DNA from: Acidobacteriota bacterium
GTDB taxonomy: Bacteria; Acidobacteriota; Holophagae; Acanthopleuribacterales; Acanthopleuribacteraceae
NCBI GenBank assembly: GCA_020637335.1
Contig: JACJWC010000005.1
Coordinates: 62,001 to 126,000 of the forward strand
Reading direction: 5' to 3'
DNA: 64,000 nt
Within the stretch, counting starts at the first letter, position 1. Every line of letters starts with the position of its first letter. The position numbers and the translations under genes are program-made. Shown piece by piece: positions 26,817 through 35,519 of this stretch. Below the pieces are notes generated by a model. It was not told the origin of the DNA and ran no database searches. It saw only the letters and a program-made list of their open reading frames with translations.

Positions 26817-27326
26817 CGGGTTGCCTACCCGCGTCACATATATTTGGCCGCTTCGGCCTAGTTTTTGATACAGGTCATGTTCCGACCACGAGGCCAGCGG
26901 CCGATTGCCCCGTGAGCCCACACCGACGAAGGAGGTGTGGGGACAAGATGACCCCACAAATCCAGGAGCCCGTTAGGGCGATTGAATGCAGGATGGGACC
27001 AACAACTCGGAATTTTTGGAGAATCGTCCAAACCATCGCCAGAATAATGGGCAATGTGCGATTGGTTTTGGTGTTTTGAAATGCGGGAATCAAAATGGGC
27101 GTTCAGTCGCCCGCTGGGCTCTGGGCTAAGCGGGCGGCCGTTTTCCCCACCCCTCCTGTCGTTGGGGTGGGCTCATGGATCTTTCGGCCGCTGGCCTCCC
27201 GCTAGAGGCTTAATTTGGATTGAATCATGGGTTTGGGTCTGCTGGAAAAGATCGGGCCGTTGGATGCCGAACCATGCACTGTTCGAATAGCCAAATTCCA
27301 GAGTCGGGCTGGCCGCCCGATCCACG
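26817..27326 (-). repeat. Hairpin-rich intergenic repeat, copy 2 (inverted relative to copy 1)
   Basis: This is the reverse complement of the 12323-12840 element, similar by eye along its whole length. It begins with the same CGGGT-N5-ACCCG hairpin (26817-26831). The core 26890-27199 carries inverted arms with perfect stems CCCACACC/GGTGTGGG (26917-26941) and CCCACCCC/GGGGTGGG (27146-27171), so each arm type keeps its own stem sequence in both copies. It fills most of the 26709-27405 gap, in which I support no gene. It sits between the S51 peptidase start and the stop of the BNR-repeat gene. Confidence 0.8.
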
Positions 27327-27405
27327 AATGATCATCGACTCAAACGGACACATGCATACGTCGCGCTAACTTGAATCTGGCGTCTCGTCTCTGTTCCCTT
27401 TTATT

Positions 27406-30400
27406 TCAGGGTTGTGTCGATTGGGATTGCCAGGGGGTTAGGGTTTCCTTTTGGAAGGATTCGAATTTTTTGGTGAAGGATTCAACCTGTTGGCCAATGG
27501 TATTGAGATGTTGTTCCAGGTTAGGCGTCGGTTTCCCTGTAGCGCTGTTGAGGAAGTACATGCCGCGCTGGATCGCGCTTAAGACATCACTGTCTGGCAA
27601 AATGCCCGGTGTGCCGGGCGGAATCCAAAGTTCCTTCTCCAGGTCGCCGATGGACTTTTCCAGGTCGGCCAAAGCCTTCATGCGCGGATCTTCATCGATT
27701 TTGGTGCGTTGGTATTCGGGCAAGTCTTGAACCAAACGTTTGAGCTGACGTCGTCTTTGACCAATTTCATCTTTAACGGCTTGCAGTTTGCGGATCATAT
27801 CAACAGCTGAATCGTTCCAGTGGCCCAATTTGAGGTTCCACTCCCAGATGGCTTGATGGGCAGCCAATTGTTCCGACGTTTCCTGCTGTAAATGGACATG
27901 GATCTCCGTTTCAGCAGAAAGGTCCTTGTATTCCAGGCGAACCTGGTAGGTGCCGGGTGGTACAACCGGTCCGCTACTCTCAGCTGGGAACGGGTTGTCC
28001 GGGTCGTTGGGCGCTTGTTTAAACGGATCGCTCTCAAAAGCCCAAACCGCGCGGTTTAAACCGCGTTTGGGTTCAAAGCTGAGGTGGCGGACAATTTTAC
28101 CCTGCTCATCGGAGATGATGAACACGGCTTTGTCTTTGGGCTTCTCCCCTTCCCCTACGCCTGGTTTATCCGAACTCGGTAGGGCGTTATCGCTCAAAAT
28201 GTAATCGAAAAAGGCACCGTAAGGCCGGTTGGTCCCCCGGAACTCGCCGGATCCAGGTGAAATGGTTCCGGCCATGTTCAAGAATGGGAATTGGTAGGCG
28301 GATCCTGCGGGAAATAAATGAATGCCCTTCTCCATAATGGCTGGGGTCAGAGCGCGCAGAGGCGAGATATCGTCGACGATGTACAGGGCCCGTCCATGGG
28401 TCGCAATAATCAGGTCGTTTTCGCGCGGGTGAATGGCCAAGTCCATGGCGGAAACGGTGCCAATCCCGTTGCGGAATGGCATCCAGTTCTTGCCACCATC
28501 CAAGGTGAACCAAAGCCCGAATTCTGTGCCCAGGAACAGCAGGTTGGGATCGACCGGATCCTGTTCAATACACAAGGCGTAACCTTGAATGGTTTTATCG
28601 CTGATCTTTTGCCAGGATTTACCGAAATTATCGGTTCTGTAGACGTAGGGTTCCGCATCGGACCAGCGGTGGCGGTCGACTACGGCAAAAGCGCTGCCGG
28701 GCTCGAATTTTGAAGGTTCAATATGGGCAATCCAGCCGTTTTTGCCGACACCTTTTAAACCACTTTCAACGCTGGTCCAGGTGGTGCCACCATCCTGGGT
28801 CACGTGGATGCGACCATCGTCGCTGCCAACCCAGATCAGCCCTTCTTTAATCGGCGAGGGCGCAATGGTTACCAAGGTCGTATAGTTTTCAGCCGCAGTG
28901 ACATCGATCGTGAGTCCACCGCTCTCATCCTGTTTCTGCCAATCTGCCGTATTGGTCGTCAAATCAGGGCTAATCGTTTGCCAGGTCGCACCTTTATCGG
29001 TGGATTTGTGTACGAATTGGCTGCCGTAATACAGGGTGCCGGGTTGGAATGGATCCAACGCCAAACCCGAGTTCCAATTGAAGCGTAACTTGGTTCCATC
29101 AGGAGCAGCCGGCATAATGACCTGGGAACTGCCGTCCTTAATATCCCAACGGTAAAGGTTTCCGCCCTGACTCATGGAATAACCCTTCGTCGAATCCTGC
29201 GGGTCTGGTACGGTGTCAAAACCATCACCAAAACTGACTAATTCCCATAGATGGTTGCGAATGCCGCCTTGCCGGTTGGTCGCGCTGGGCCCGCGCCAGG
29301 AACCATTGTCCTGCAGGCCGCCGTAGAGGTGGTAGGGTTGATCCATATCAAAATGAATGTGGTAGAACTGGGCTAGCGGCAGATTGGAAATGAAACGGAA
29401 TGATTTGCCGTAATCGCGGCTTTCAGCGACCCCGCCATCGTTACCCACGTACATGCGGTTGGGATGCAGCGGATCCACCCACATGGCGTGGTAATCCACA
29501 TGGATATTGGGCCAACTGGCGCCGGAAAGGGTTTGGAAGGATTTCCCGCCATCTTCGGACACGCGAACCAGGGTTTGGACCAGGTAAACACGATGGGCGT
29601 CCTGAGGATCCACTACAATGCGGTGGTAATAAAAGGGCCGATCGGCGATATCACTTTTACTATTGATTAAAGTGAAGTGCTGACCACCATCTTCGGATTT
29701 ATATAAACCGCTCTGCTTTGATTCGATTAGCGCGTAAACGATTTGGTGGTTGCTGGGTGCAATGGCTACCGCGATCCGGCCCAATTCCCCATCCGGCAAT
29801 CCTTGTTCGGGTCCCAATTTCTTCCAGTTATTGCCACCGTCATAGGTGAGGTAAAGGCCAGAACCGGGTCCGCCCGACTTAAAAAAATGCGGCCAGCGCC
29901 GGAACTGCCAGAGCGCAGCAAAAAGTTTGTCCGGGTTTTGGGGATCCATGGCCAGGTCGGTTGCACCTGTGGAAGGGTTGACTTGTAATACGGGACTCCA
30001 ACTGGCGCCCCCATTAGTGGTGCGATAAACGCCGCGTTCCTCATTTTCGCCCCAGAGTTGGCCCATCGCCGCTATATAGGCGGTTTGGGTGGATTGAGGA
30101 TGGAGCAGGATCTTGTTGATGCGTTCCGTCTTTTCTAACCCGACACATGACCAGGTTTTCCCGCCGTCCAAGCTGCGAAAGACGCCAGCGCCGATTGAGG
30201 TCGAGTTGCGCACATTGCCTTCGCCCGTTCCAACCCACACATGATCATTGACTTGCTCATGAACCGCAATGGCGCCAATCGCGTGCACGGGCTGATCGTC
30301 GAAAATAGGCTGGAAAGATAAGCCCCCATTGGTCGATTTCCAGACACCGCCCGTGGCCGCGCCCAAATAAAGTGTTTCAGGCAGGTGGCTAGGCACAGCT

Positions 30401-30522
30401 AAAGCCGTTACCCGTCCACTCATTCCGGCCGGTCCAATGCTACGCGCTTTGAGGGCGTGTAAAAGTTCCGGATCAATCGTGTTTTTGGGGCCGGAAACCC
30501 AGAGCAAAAGCAAAAACCACAT
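27406..30522 (-). CDS. Exported VPS10/sortilin-like BNR-repeat propeller protein
   Basis: The start is set at 30522 (ATG, GGAGGA about 7 nt upstream), giving 1038 aa with signal MWFLLLLWVSG. The protein is a long series of BNR/Asp-box blades (S/T-x-D-x-G-x-T-W: STNGGLSF, SLDGGKTW, TTNGGASW, SEDGGQHF, TQDGGTTW, TLDGGKNW), as in sortilin VPS10 domains and bacterial xyloglucanase-like propellers. It ends with a Ser/Pro-rich beta domain (PGTYQVRLEYKDLS) and a helical tail (about 920-1038). A conserved HGRALYIVDDISPLRAL motif is typical of the acidobacterial and Bacteroidetes family. No glycosidase residues are evident; the role is unknown and may be binding. Confidence 0.85.
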   Translation of the reverse strand: MWFLLLLWVSGPKNTIDPELLHALKARSIGPAGMSGRVTALAVPSHLPETLYLGAATGGVWKSTNGGLSFQPIFDDQPVHAIGAIAVHEQVNDHVWVGTGEGNVRNSTSIGAGVFRSLDGGKTWSCVGLEKTERINKILLHPQSTQTAYIAAMGQLWGENEERGVYRTTNGGASWSPVLQVNPSTGATDLAMDPQNPDKLFAALWQFRRWPHFFKSGGPGSGLYLTYDGGNNWKKLGPEQGLPDGELGRIAVAIAPSNHQIVYALIESKQSGLYKSEDGGQHFTLINSKSDIADRPFYYHRIVVDPQDAHRVYLVQTLVRVSEDGGKSFQTLSGASWPNIHVDYHAMWVDPLHPNRMYVGNDGGVAESRDYGKSFRFISNLPLAQFYHIHFDMDQPYHLYGGLQDNGSWRGPSATNRQGGIRNHLWELVSFGDGFDTVPDPQDSTKGYSMSQGGNLYRWDIKDGSSQVIMPAAPDGTKLRFNWNSGLALDPFQPGTLYYGSQFVHKSTDKGATWQTISPDLTTNTADWQKQDESGGLTIDVTAAENYTTLVTIAPSPIKEGLIWVGSDDGRIHVTQDGGTTWTSVESGLKGVGKNGWIAHIEPSKFEPGSAFAVVDRHRWSDAEPYVYRTDNFGKSWQKISDKTIQGYALCIEQDPVDPNLLFLGTEFGLWFTLDGGKNWMPFRNGIGTVSAMDLAIHPRENDLIIATHGRALYIVDDISPLRALTPAIMEKGIHLFPAGSAYQFPFLNMAGTISPGSGEFRGTNRPYGAFFDYILSDNALPSSDKPGVGEGEKPKDKAVFIISDEQGKIVRHLSFEPKRGLNRAVWAFESDPFKQAPNDPDNPFPAESSGPVVPPGTYQVRLEYKDLSAETEIHVHLQQETSEQLAAHQAIWEWNLKLGHWNDSAVDMIRKLQAVKDEIGQRRRQLKRLVQDLPEYQRTKIDEDPRMKALADLEKSIGDLEKELWIPPGTPGILPDSDVLSAIQRGMYFLNSATGKPTPNLEQHLNTIGQQVESFTKKFESFQKETLTPWQSQSTQP

Positions 30523-30621
30523 GGCGAAATCCTCCAAGAGGTGGCAATAAGGGATTTGCGGTCAATATACACCAGGCCTAGAGGGTGGCGGCCTGTAAAA
30601 AAAATTCATATAGCCTTTCAT

Positions 30622-30682
30622 CGGGACAGAATCGCCATATTGGGACAAAATAACTCGTCTGTTTTAAGGGTTTGTTGTCCCA
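30622..30682. promoter_or_regulatory. Inverted and direct GGGACA repeats upstream of the TonB receptor
   Basis: TGGGACAA (30641-30648) and TTGTCCCA (30675-30682) form a perfect 8-bp inverted repeat with a 26-nt spacer. A third half-site CGGGACAG (30622-30629) lies 19 nt before the first. The cluster is about 110 nt upstream of the receptor start in the divergent gap, so it is a candidate operator for either gene. Confidence 0.4.
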
Positions 30683-30788
30683 CTCAATAGGAATCTCAAG
30701 GAAAAAGCGCGCCTTTTCGGCCATTTTACACCTTGGCATTGAGATTGATTTGCAACACGTGGAATGGAATAACCGCCGGAGGTGGAAG

Positions 30789-32765
30789 ATGCTTGTGTGG
30801 CTCCTATTAATTTATTGTGGTTTCCCAAATCCAACGGACCCGAGCGAAACCCAACGGGTTAGCGAGCACATGGTCGTGACTGGCCAACTCAAACCCGAAT
30901 CTCAAAAGGAAAGTGTTTATCAGGTCGAGGTTGTCGACCGCGCGACCTTGGACCGATTGGCCGCCATTAGCTTGAGTGAATTAATGACCACGCAAACAGG
31001 TCTGGAACTGGAACAGCACAGTGTATTTGGCACGAGTTTGAGCATTCAGGGTGTTGGCCAGGAAAACGTAAAGATCCTGGTGGATGGTGTGCCCGTAATT
31101 GGACGTTTAAACGGGATCATTGATCTCAATCAAATTGCCCTGGAATCGGTACAACAAGTCGAATGGATTAAAGGGCCTGTCTCGGTTTTTTACGGAACGG
31201 ACGCAATGGGTGGAGTGGTCAATTTAATCACGCAGGAACCACAAGGCGGAAATCGTTATGGTCTTTCGAGTTATTTTGAGTTGGACCATCAATGGGTGAG
31301 CAGTTTGGATGCACAGTGGGCGTGGGGCCAGCATCGGTTACAGGTCCAGGCGACGGGTCGTTACACAGAAGGCCAAGAGAACCCAGCCTATCAGCGCAAA
31401 CAAGATTGGAACGAACGCAACCAGGAATCGGCAACCTTGCGCTACAGCACCCTTTTCGGTGGGCTCCAATTCAAACTGGCTGTCGATGGTTTCCAGGAGG
31501 ATCTAACTGATTACAGCGAGATCAGCCGGGGCAAAGCTAGCGATACAATCTACCAAACGGAACGTTTCAATCAGACGGCATCCATTCGCGGTCAAATTAC
31601 CGAAACATGGTACGTGGAAGGCCACATAGCATTTTCCCAATATGAACGGTACCGCGATGTGACCACTTATCAGGCCCAAGGAGAAAACCTGGTGTTTGTG
31701 GGTGAAACGTTGAAGGATGATGTCAATCAGTTTGACGTTTGGAACAACAAATGGATGGCCACCTACGGGGCAACGGGATCTGCTTCGCTCTGGCAAATCG
31801 GAACCGAATGGAATCGTGAAACGGCCAAAGGCCCGCGCATCCTGGATCAAAAGCAGCGAATAGATGATGTTGCTCTTTTTACGAATTACCGTTACGAAAT
31901 TTCCAATTTGTGGACCCTGCAAGCTGGAGCGCGTTGGACGGATAATTCCCAGTTCGAGGCGCCGATTACACCGGCTCTGCATGTTAGCTACCAACCCAAT
32001 TGGGGCTTGTGGCGCGCCAGTTGGAGTCGTGGATTCCGCGCGCCAAGCAGCAAAGAACTGTATTTGGACTTCCGCATGGCCGCTGGACCGACGCAGTACC
32101 ACATTACCGGTAATCCAGACCTGGAAGCCGAGTCGGGCCAAAACGTCCAACTCAACTGGGAGAAATCCTGGTTTAACAGCCTTCATTTGAGTGTGAACAG
32201 CTATTACAACCACGTCGAGGACATGATCGTGTTGGGCGCCTTGACACCAGACCCGAACACGCCCGGCCTGATCAATCGAACCTATATCAATATTGCCCAA
32301 AACAAAGCCTACGGTGCCGAACTGGCGGGACAGTACACCTATCAAGGTGGGGGCGTTGGCTTAAACCTCTGGCGGGCTGCGCGTTATGATCAACTCTCGG
32401 AACAGTTTGATCAGGTTGATACCTACCAGTGGATTTGGGATGCGGCCGGCCATTGGACCAACCGCTGGCCCGGCCAATTGGAAACCCATCTCGTGGTTAA
32501 ACAGGTAGGTGCCCGTGAAGGATTCGTTTTAAAAGGTAGCGGTGCCAATCAAACCGCTGAACCGGTCAAGTTTGATGGATATGCCCGCATCGACTTCAGT
32601 CTGAGTCGGACCTTTAAGGCAATTCAGGTCCAAATTGGCGGCAAAAACCTGACAGATGAGACCAATCTAAACCAAGTCCTGGTCAGCACGGGACAAGCAC
32701 ATGCCAGCGATATTATCGACTGGGGACGTAGCTACTACCTCAAACTGACCTGGCGTAACCGATAA
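30789..32765 (+). CDS. TonB-dependent outer-membrane receptor
   Basis: The start is at 30789 (ATG, GGAGGTGG upstream), giving 658 aa with a hydrophobic leader (MLVWLLLIYCG). The plug domain carries EHMVVTG, YQVEVVDRATLDRLAA, LSELMTTQTG, SIQGVGQENVKILVDGVPV and IEWIKGP-like VEWIKGPVSVFYGTDAMGG, all standard for TonB-dependent receptors. The barrel follows and ends in an aromatic strand (SYYLKLTWRNR). It imports a scarce chelate or vitamin across the outer membrane with TonB energy. The sequence resembles BtuB/CirA-type receptors, but the ligand is not decidable. No ABC transporter or synthesis genes flank it, and a strong bidirectional terminator follows. Confidence 0.93.
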   Translation: MLVWLLLIYCGFPNPTDPSETQRVSEHMVVTGQLKPESQKESVYQVEVVDRATLDRLAAISLSELMTTQTGLELEQHSVFGTSLSIQGVGQENVKILVDGVPVIGRLNGIIDLNQIALESVQQVEWIKGPVSVFYGTDAMGGVVNLITQEPQGGNRYGLSSYFELDHQWVSSLDAQWAWGQHRLQVQATGRYTEGQENPAYQRKQDWNERNQESATLRYSTLFGGLQFKLAVDGFQEDLTDYSEISRGKASDTIYQTERFNQTASIRGQITETWYVEGHIAFSQYERYRDVTTYQAQGENLVFVGETLKDDVNQFDVWNNKWMATYGATGSASLWQIGTEWNRETAKGPRILDQKQRIDDVALFTNYRYEISNLWTLQAGARWTDNSQFEAPITPALHVSYQPNWGLWRASWSRGFRAPSSKELYLDFRMAAGPTQYHITGNPDLEAESGQNVQLNWEKSWFNSLHLSVNSYYNHVEDMIVLGALTPDPNTPGLINRTYINIAQNKAYGAELAGQYTYQGGGVGLNLWRAARYDQLSEQFDQVDTYQWIWDAAGHWTNRWPGQLETHLVVKQVGAREGFVLKGSGANQTAEPVKFDGYARIDFSLSRTFKAIQVQIGGKNLTDETNLNQVLVSTGQAHASDIIDWGRSYYLKLTWRNR

Positions 32766-32768
32766 TCC

Positions 32769-32811
32769 AAAGATCCGATCCAGCTCGATTAGGTTGGATC
32801 GGATCTTTTAT
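32769..32811. terminator. Bidirectional terminator after the TonB receptor
   Basis: AAAGATCCGATCCA (32769-32782) pairs with TTGGATCGGATCTTTT (32794-32809). T tracts lie on both sides, so it serves the receptor gene and the convergent DUF3298 gene. Confidence 0.88.
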
Positions 32812-33512
32812 TAACGCTGCAGTTGGGTCGCGAATCGGTCCTTTAAGAGTTTTTCAATACGCGCTAACGGTAAGGTTACCTGCGTGCCGGGATTTGGGTT
32901 CGGGCTGGTCGGATCAAGGTAAAAGGTCAACCCGCCTTCATTTAAGCTGAAATTGGAAAGCGACTGGATACCGGGCCACTTGATGGTTTGGCCAGCGGTG
33001 ATACTGGTTTGATCGGCCTGAAACTGGGCTTCGGCTAATTGGTCGACTTGGTTACTGACCCCTGTTTTGAGCAAATCGGACAAGGCCATAGTCTGGCCAG
33101 TACTGAGATCGATATTGGTGAAGGCAACTTTAGACTGGCTGGGACCGGAACCGGTCTGACTGGACTCCTCAACCCGCAAGGTCAGGATCGATTCGTTTTG
33201 AAAAACGATTTGGACCTTTTTGGAAAAGGTTTTTTGAACATCCGGATACAGTTCTTTTTGGCTGCGAATGAATTCACTAATGGTGGATTCCAGACTGCCT
33301 GCAGCATTGGGGTCAAACATATTCAGGATCGCCATTTGGATGCTTTGGTTAATGGCTTTTTCCGTTTCGCCCTGGACTTTGAGTTCGGGGTATTCAAGCA
33401 ACACGACCGCGCCGCCTTCCCTTCGCTCAATTTTCTTGATTTCTGAATCCGTAGATTGGGCCAAAAGTATCGAAAATGAAATCAAAAACAGAGACAGGGT
33501 CACAACACGCAT
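32811..33512 (-). CDS. Exported DUF3298/PdaC-like domain protein
   Basis: The start at 33512 (ATG, AGGAGG 5 nt upstream) gives the signal MRVVTLSLFLISFSILLAQ and a 233-aa precursor. The mature part has EGGAVVLLEYPELKVQGETEKAINQSIQ, a helical stretch, then FTNIDLSTGQTMALSDLLK, SNFSLNEGGLTFYLDP and a final ARIEKLLKDR. These are landmarks of the DUF3298 (with DUF4163) fold found in RsiV anti-sigma factors and the deacetylase-associated PdaC domain. In RsiV this fold binds lysozyme, but here there is no membrane anchor or anti-sigma part. Its function is unknown. It is monocistronic by its position between terminator and mscL. Confidence 0.72.
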   Translation of the reverse strand: MRVVTLSLFLISFSILLAQSTDSEIKKIERREGGAVVLLEYPELKVQGETEKAINQSIQMAILNMFDPNAAGSLESTISEFIRSQKELYPDVQKTFSKKVQIVFQNESILTLRVEESSQTGSGPSQSKVAFTNIDLSTGQTMALSDLLKTGVSNQVDQLAEAQFQADQTSITAGQTIKWPGIQSLSNFSLNEGGLTFYLDPTSPNPNPGTQVTLPLARIEKLLKDRFATQLQR

Positions 33513-33578
33513 GACGACCTCCTGATCCCAATATAGAACCAAGTCGGTCGCATGCAAAGTCTTGAAAGTAAATTGATT

Positions 33579-33983
33579 TTATGACTTGGCCTTGAGCAGG
33601 TCGCGAATTTCGGCCAGCAGTTTTTCCTGAGCCGGTGGTTCAGCGGGTTTGGCCGGCGCGGCCTCCTCTTTGGCCTTGAATTTATTAACGGCTTTGACCA
33701 ACAAGAAAATGGCAAAAGCCACAATGAGGAAATCAAAGACATGTTGCAGAAACTGGCCGTAATTCAAAAGGACGGCGGGTGCATCGCCAGCGGCTTCCTT
33801 GAGTGTTATGGAGAGATCGGTAAAGCTCACCCCTCCAATCAGCAGACCCAGCGGCGGCATGATGACATCGGCAACCATGGAAGAAACGATTTTGCCAAAT
33901 GCGCCGCCAATAATGATACCTATGGCCATATCGAGCACATTGCCCTTCATGGCAAACGTCTTAAATTCCTTAAGCATCGACAT
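33579..33983 (-). CDS. mscL: Large-conductance mechanosensitive channel
   Basis: The start is placed at 33983 (ATG, GAGG 8 nt upstream) rather than two codons later or three earlier, giving 134 aa. It shows the MscL hallmarks: N-terminal amphipathic helix (LKEFKTFAMKGNVLDMA), pore helix TM1 (IGIIIGGAFGKIVSSMVADVIMPPLG), a short periplasmic loop, TM2 (FDFLIVAFAIFLLVKAVNKF) and a cytoplasmic bundle with an Ala/Pro/Glu linker. It forms a homopentameric inner-membrane pore that opens under tension to release solutes on hypo-osmotic shock. It follows lepB on the same strand (93 nt gap). Confidence 0.97.
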   Translation of the reverse strand: MSMLKEFKTFAMKGNVLDMAIGIIIGGAFGKIVSSMVADVIMPPLGLLIGGVSFTDLSITLKEAAGDAPAVLLNYGQFLQHVFDFLIVAFAIFLLVKAVNKFKAKEEAAPAKPAEPPAQEKLLAEIRDLLKAKS

Positions 33984-34076
33984 AAGAAACACCTCAATTC
34001 AGATTTTGCAGACAGGGTTTAACCCATTGTAAGGCCAAGCCTTTGCAAATCCGAACGAAAAGTGTTCCGTATTGCG

Positions 34077-35399
34077 TTAACGAATCCGAGAAAAGCATTT
34101 CTCCCAGTGGGTATGGGTGAAAAAACGATAACCGACCCTTAAATAACTCCAGATCAGTTCTTTGCCTCTCAGGCTGGCAGTACCTTCCTCTTCACCATAA
34201 GACCACCACACCCAATGGGGCTTGCCCAAAATCATCGTGCGCGGCACTAATCCCCAGACTCGGCTATCGGCACTGTTATTGCGGTTATCGCCCATCATGA
34301 AATAAAAACCTTCCGGAATGACGATTTCAGCGTTATCCACAAAACTCTGGATTTCAGGCCGCGCAATGAAGTCGCGGTAGGTCTGCCACTGACGGTTGTT
34401 GGCCTGCCACGCATAAAACGCGCTGTCCGACGATGGATCATCCAAGCTGTTCATGAAATCGGGAATCTCGCTAGTGAAGATCGCCGATTTATTTCCGCCA
34501 AGCCCGTTAATCAGCCGTGAACGGGTAACATCATCTAATTGGTTCCACCCTTCCGTTTGGCCCTGATTCAGCGCTTGGAAATCTTCCGGTCGCAGGTCAC
34601 GTGTAGCGGCTTCCACTTTCGAGCCCCAAGTGGCAATCATACTTTTAGCCAACGGCGTGAAGTCTTCACCCGCTTTTTGGGCGTAATAGTTCATGGATTG
34701 TACGGTTGCATAAATGAGATAGGGGGTAGTGAAGAAATCATGAGCCCCGACCAATTGACCGCTCGCGACACCCGGCTTCAACTTTTCGTAATCAAGTGGA
34801 TACAGTTCGTTATTTTCGTCTCGATCATCGCAGTGGACCCGCCATTTAAACACGGGATACTGCTCATCCAAGGGCAACCCATTGACATAAACGCGATCGT
34901 GGTCAAAACGGATCCGATCGCCCGGAAGGCCAATACAGCGTTTCACGTAATCAAATCGCTCATCATTGCCGGCCATCATGGCCCGACCCGGAAACTTAAA
35001 AACCACCACATCGCCGCGGCGCACATCGCGCATCGGGAAGAGCTTTTTCTCCCAGTCCCATTGGGTTTTGGCGTAGATCATCTTGTTGACCGTGACGTGG
35101 TCGCCGATCAGGATGGTGTTTTCCATGGACTTGGTTGGCACGGTCAGGTTCTGGAATACGTAGGTGTTCAGGAACATCAGAAGGGAAATGCCATACATCA
35201 GCACTTCAAACCAATCGCGGAAAAAGCTTTTTTTAAACGGTAAGGGTTTCCCGTCATCCACCGGTTCGGATTTGCGTTTAAAAAAACCGAGCAATGAAAA
35301 ACCGCTTCCAGATTCCACCTGTTCCTCCGCGCGATGCGGTGGGGTCTCCTCCTTTGGCGTTGTGGGCTCTGGTTTAGGTTTGCGCGATTTTTTGGCCAT
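34077..35399 (-). CDS. lepB: Signal peptidase I with a large insertion
   Basis: A 440-aa protein, longer than the typical 220-325 aa. A charged cytoplasmic tail of about 60 residues precedes one membrane helix (WFEVLMYGISLLMFLNTYVF). The nucleophile is Ser91 in VPTKSMENT and the general base Lys153 in DYVKRCIGLPGD. The C-terminal box FMMGDNRNNSADSRVWG is intact. Between the catalytic boxes lies an insertion of roughly 130-150 residues (about 200-350), mostly helical and acidic (SMIATWGSKVEAATRDLRPED). Such inserts occur in Bacteroidetes and other lineages, and their role is unknown. It cleaves signal peptides at the outer face of the inner membrane, serving the many secreted proteins here. 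The ribosome site is weak. Confidence 0.96.
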   Translation of the reverse strand: MAKKSRKPKPEPTTPKEETPPHRAEEQVESGSGFSLLGFFKRKSEPVDDGKPLPFKKSFFRDWFEVLMYGISLLMFLNTYVFQNLTVPTKSMENTILIGDHVTVNKMIYAKTQWDWEKKLFPMRDVRRGDVVVFKFPGRAMMAGNDERFDYVKRCIGLPGDRIRFDHDRVYVNGLPLDEQYPVFKWRVHCDDRDENNELYPLDYEKLKPGVASGQLVGAHDFFTTPYLIYATVQSMNYYAQKAGEDFTPLAKSMIATWGSKVEAATRDLRPEDFQALNQGQTEGWNQLDDVTRSRLINGLGGNKSAIFTSEIPDFMNSLDDPSSDSAFYAWQANNRQWQTYRDFIARPEIQSFVDNAEIVIPEGFYFMMGDNRNNSADSRVWGLVPRTMILGKPHWVWWSYGEEEGTASLRGKELIWSYLRVGYRFFTHTHWEKCFSRIR

Positions 35400-35519
35400 T
35401 TCACCGATCCGAGGTAAGCGTTTCAGGACACGGCATTATAGAACCAGGCCGATCAGAACCCAAACTTTTTGCATGACGTGAGGTCGCCTGTGGCATGATG
35501 CGCTGCAAAGGAGTGCGTC

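Noticed and set aside
31503..32345. Long open frame (280 codons) on the minus strand inside the TonB receptor gene
   Set aside because: It lies entirely opposite a clear TonB-dependent receptor and has no ribosome site or family motifs. Long antisense frames are common opposite high-quality coding sequence.
34539..35243. Open frame of 234 codons opposite lepB
   Set aside because: It mirrors the coding frame of signal peptidase I, and its protein has no motif and no ribosome site.
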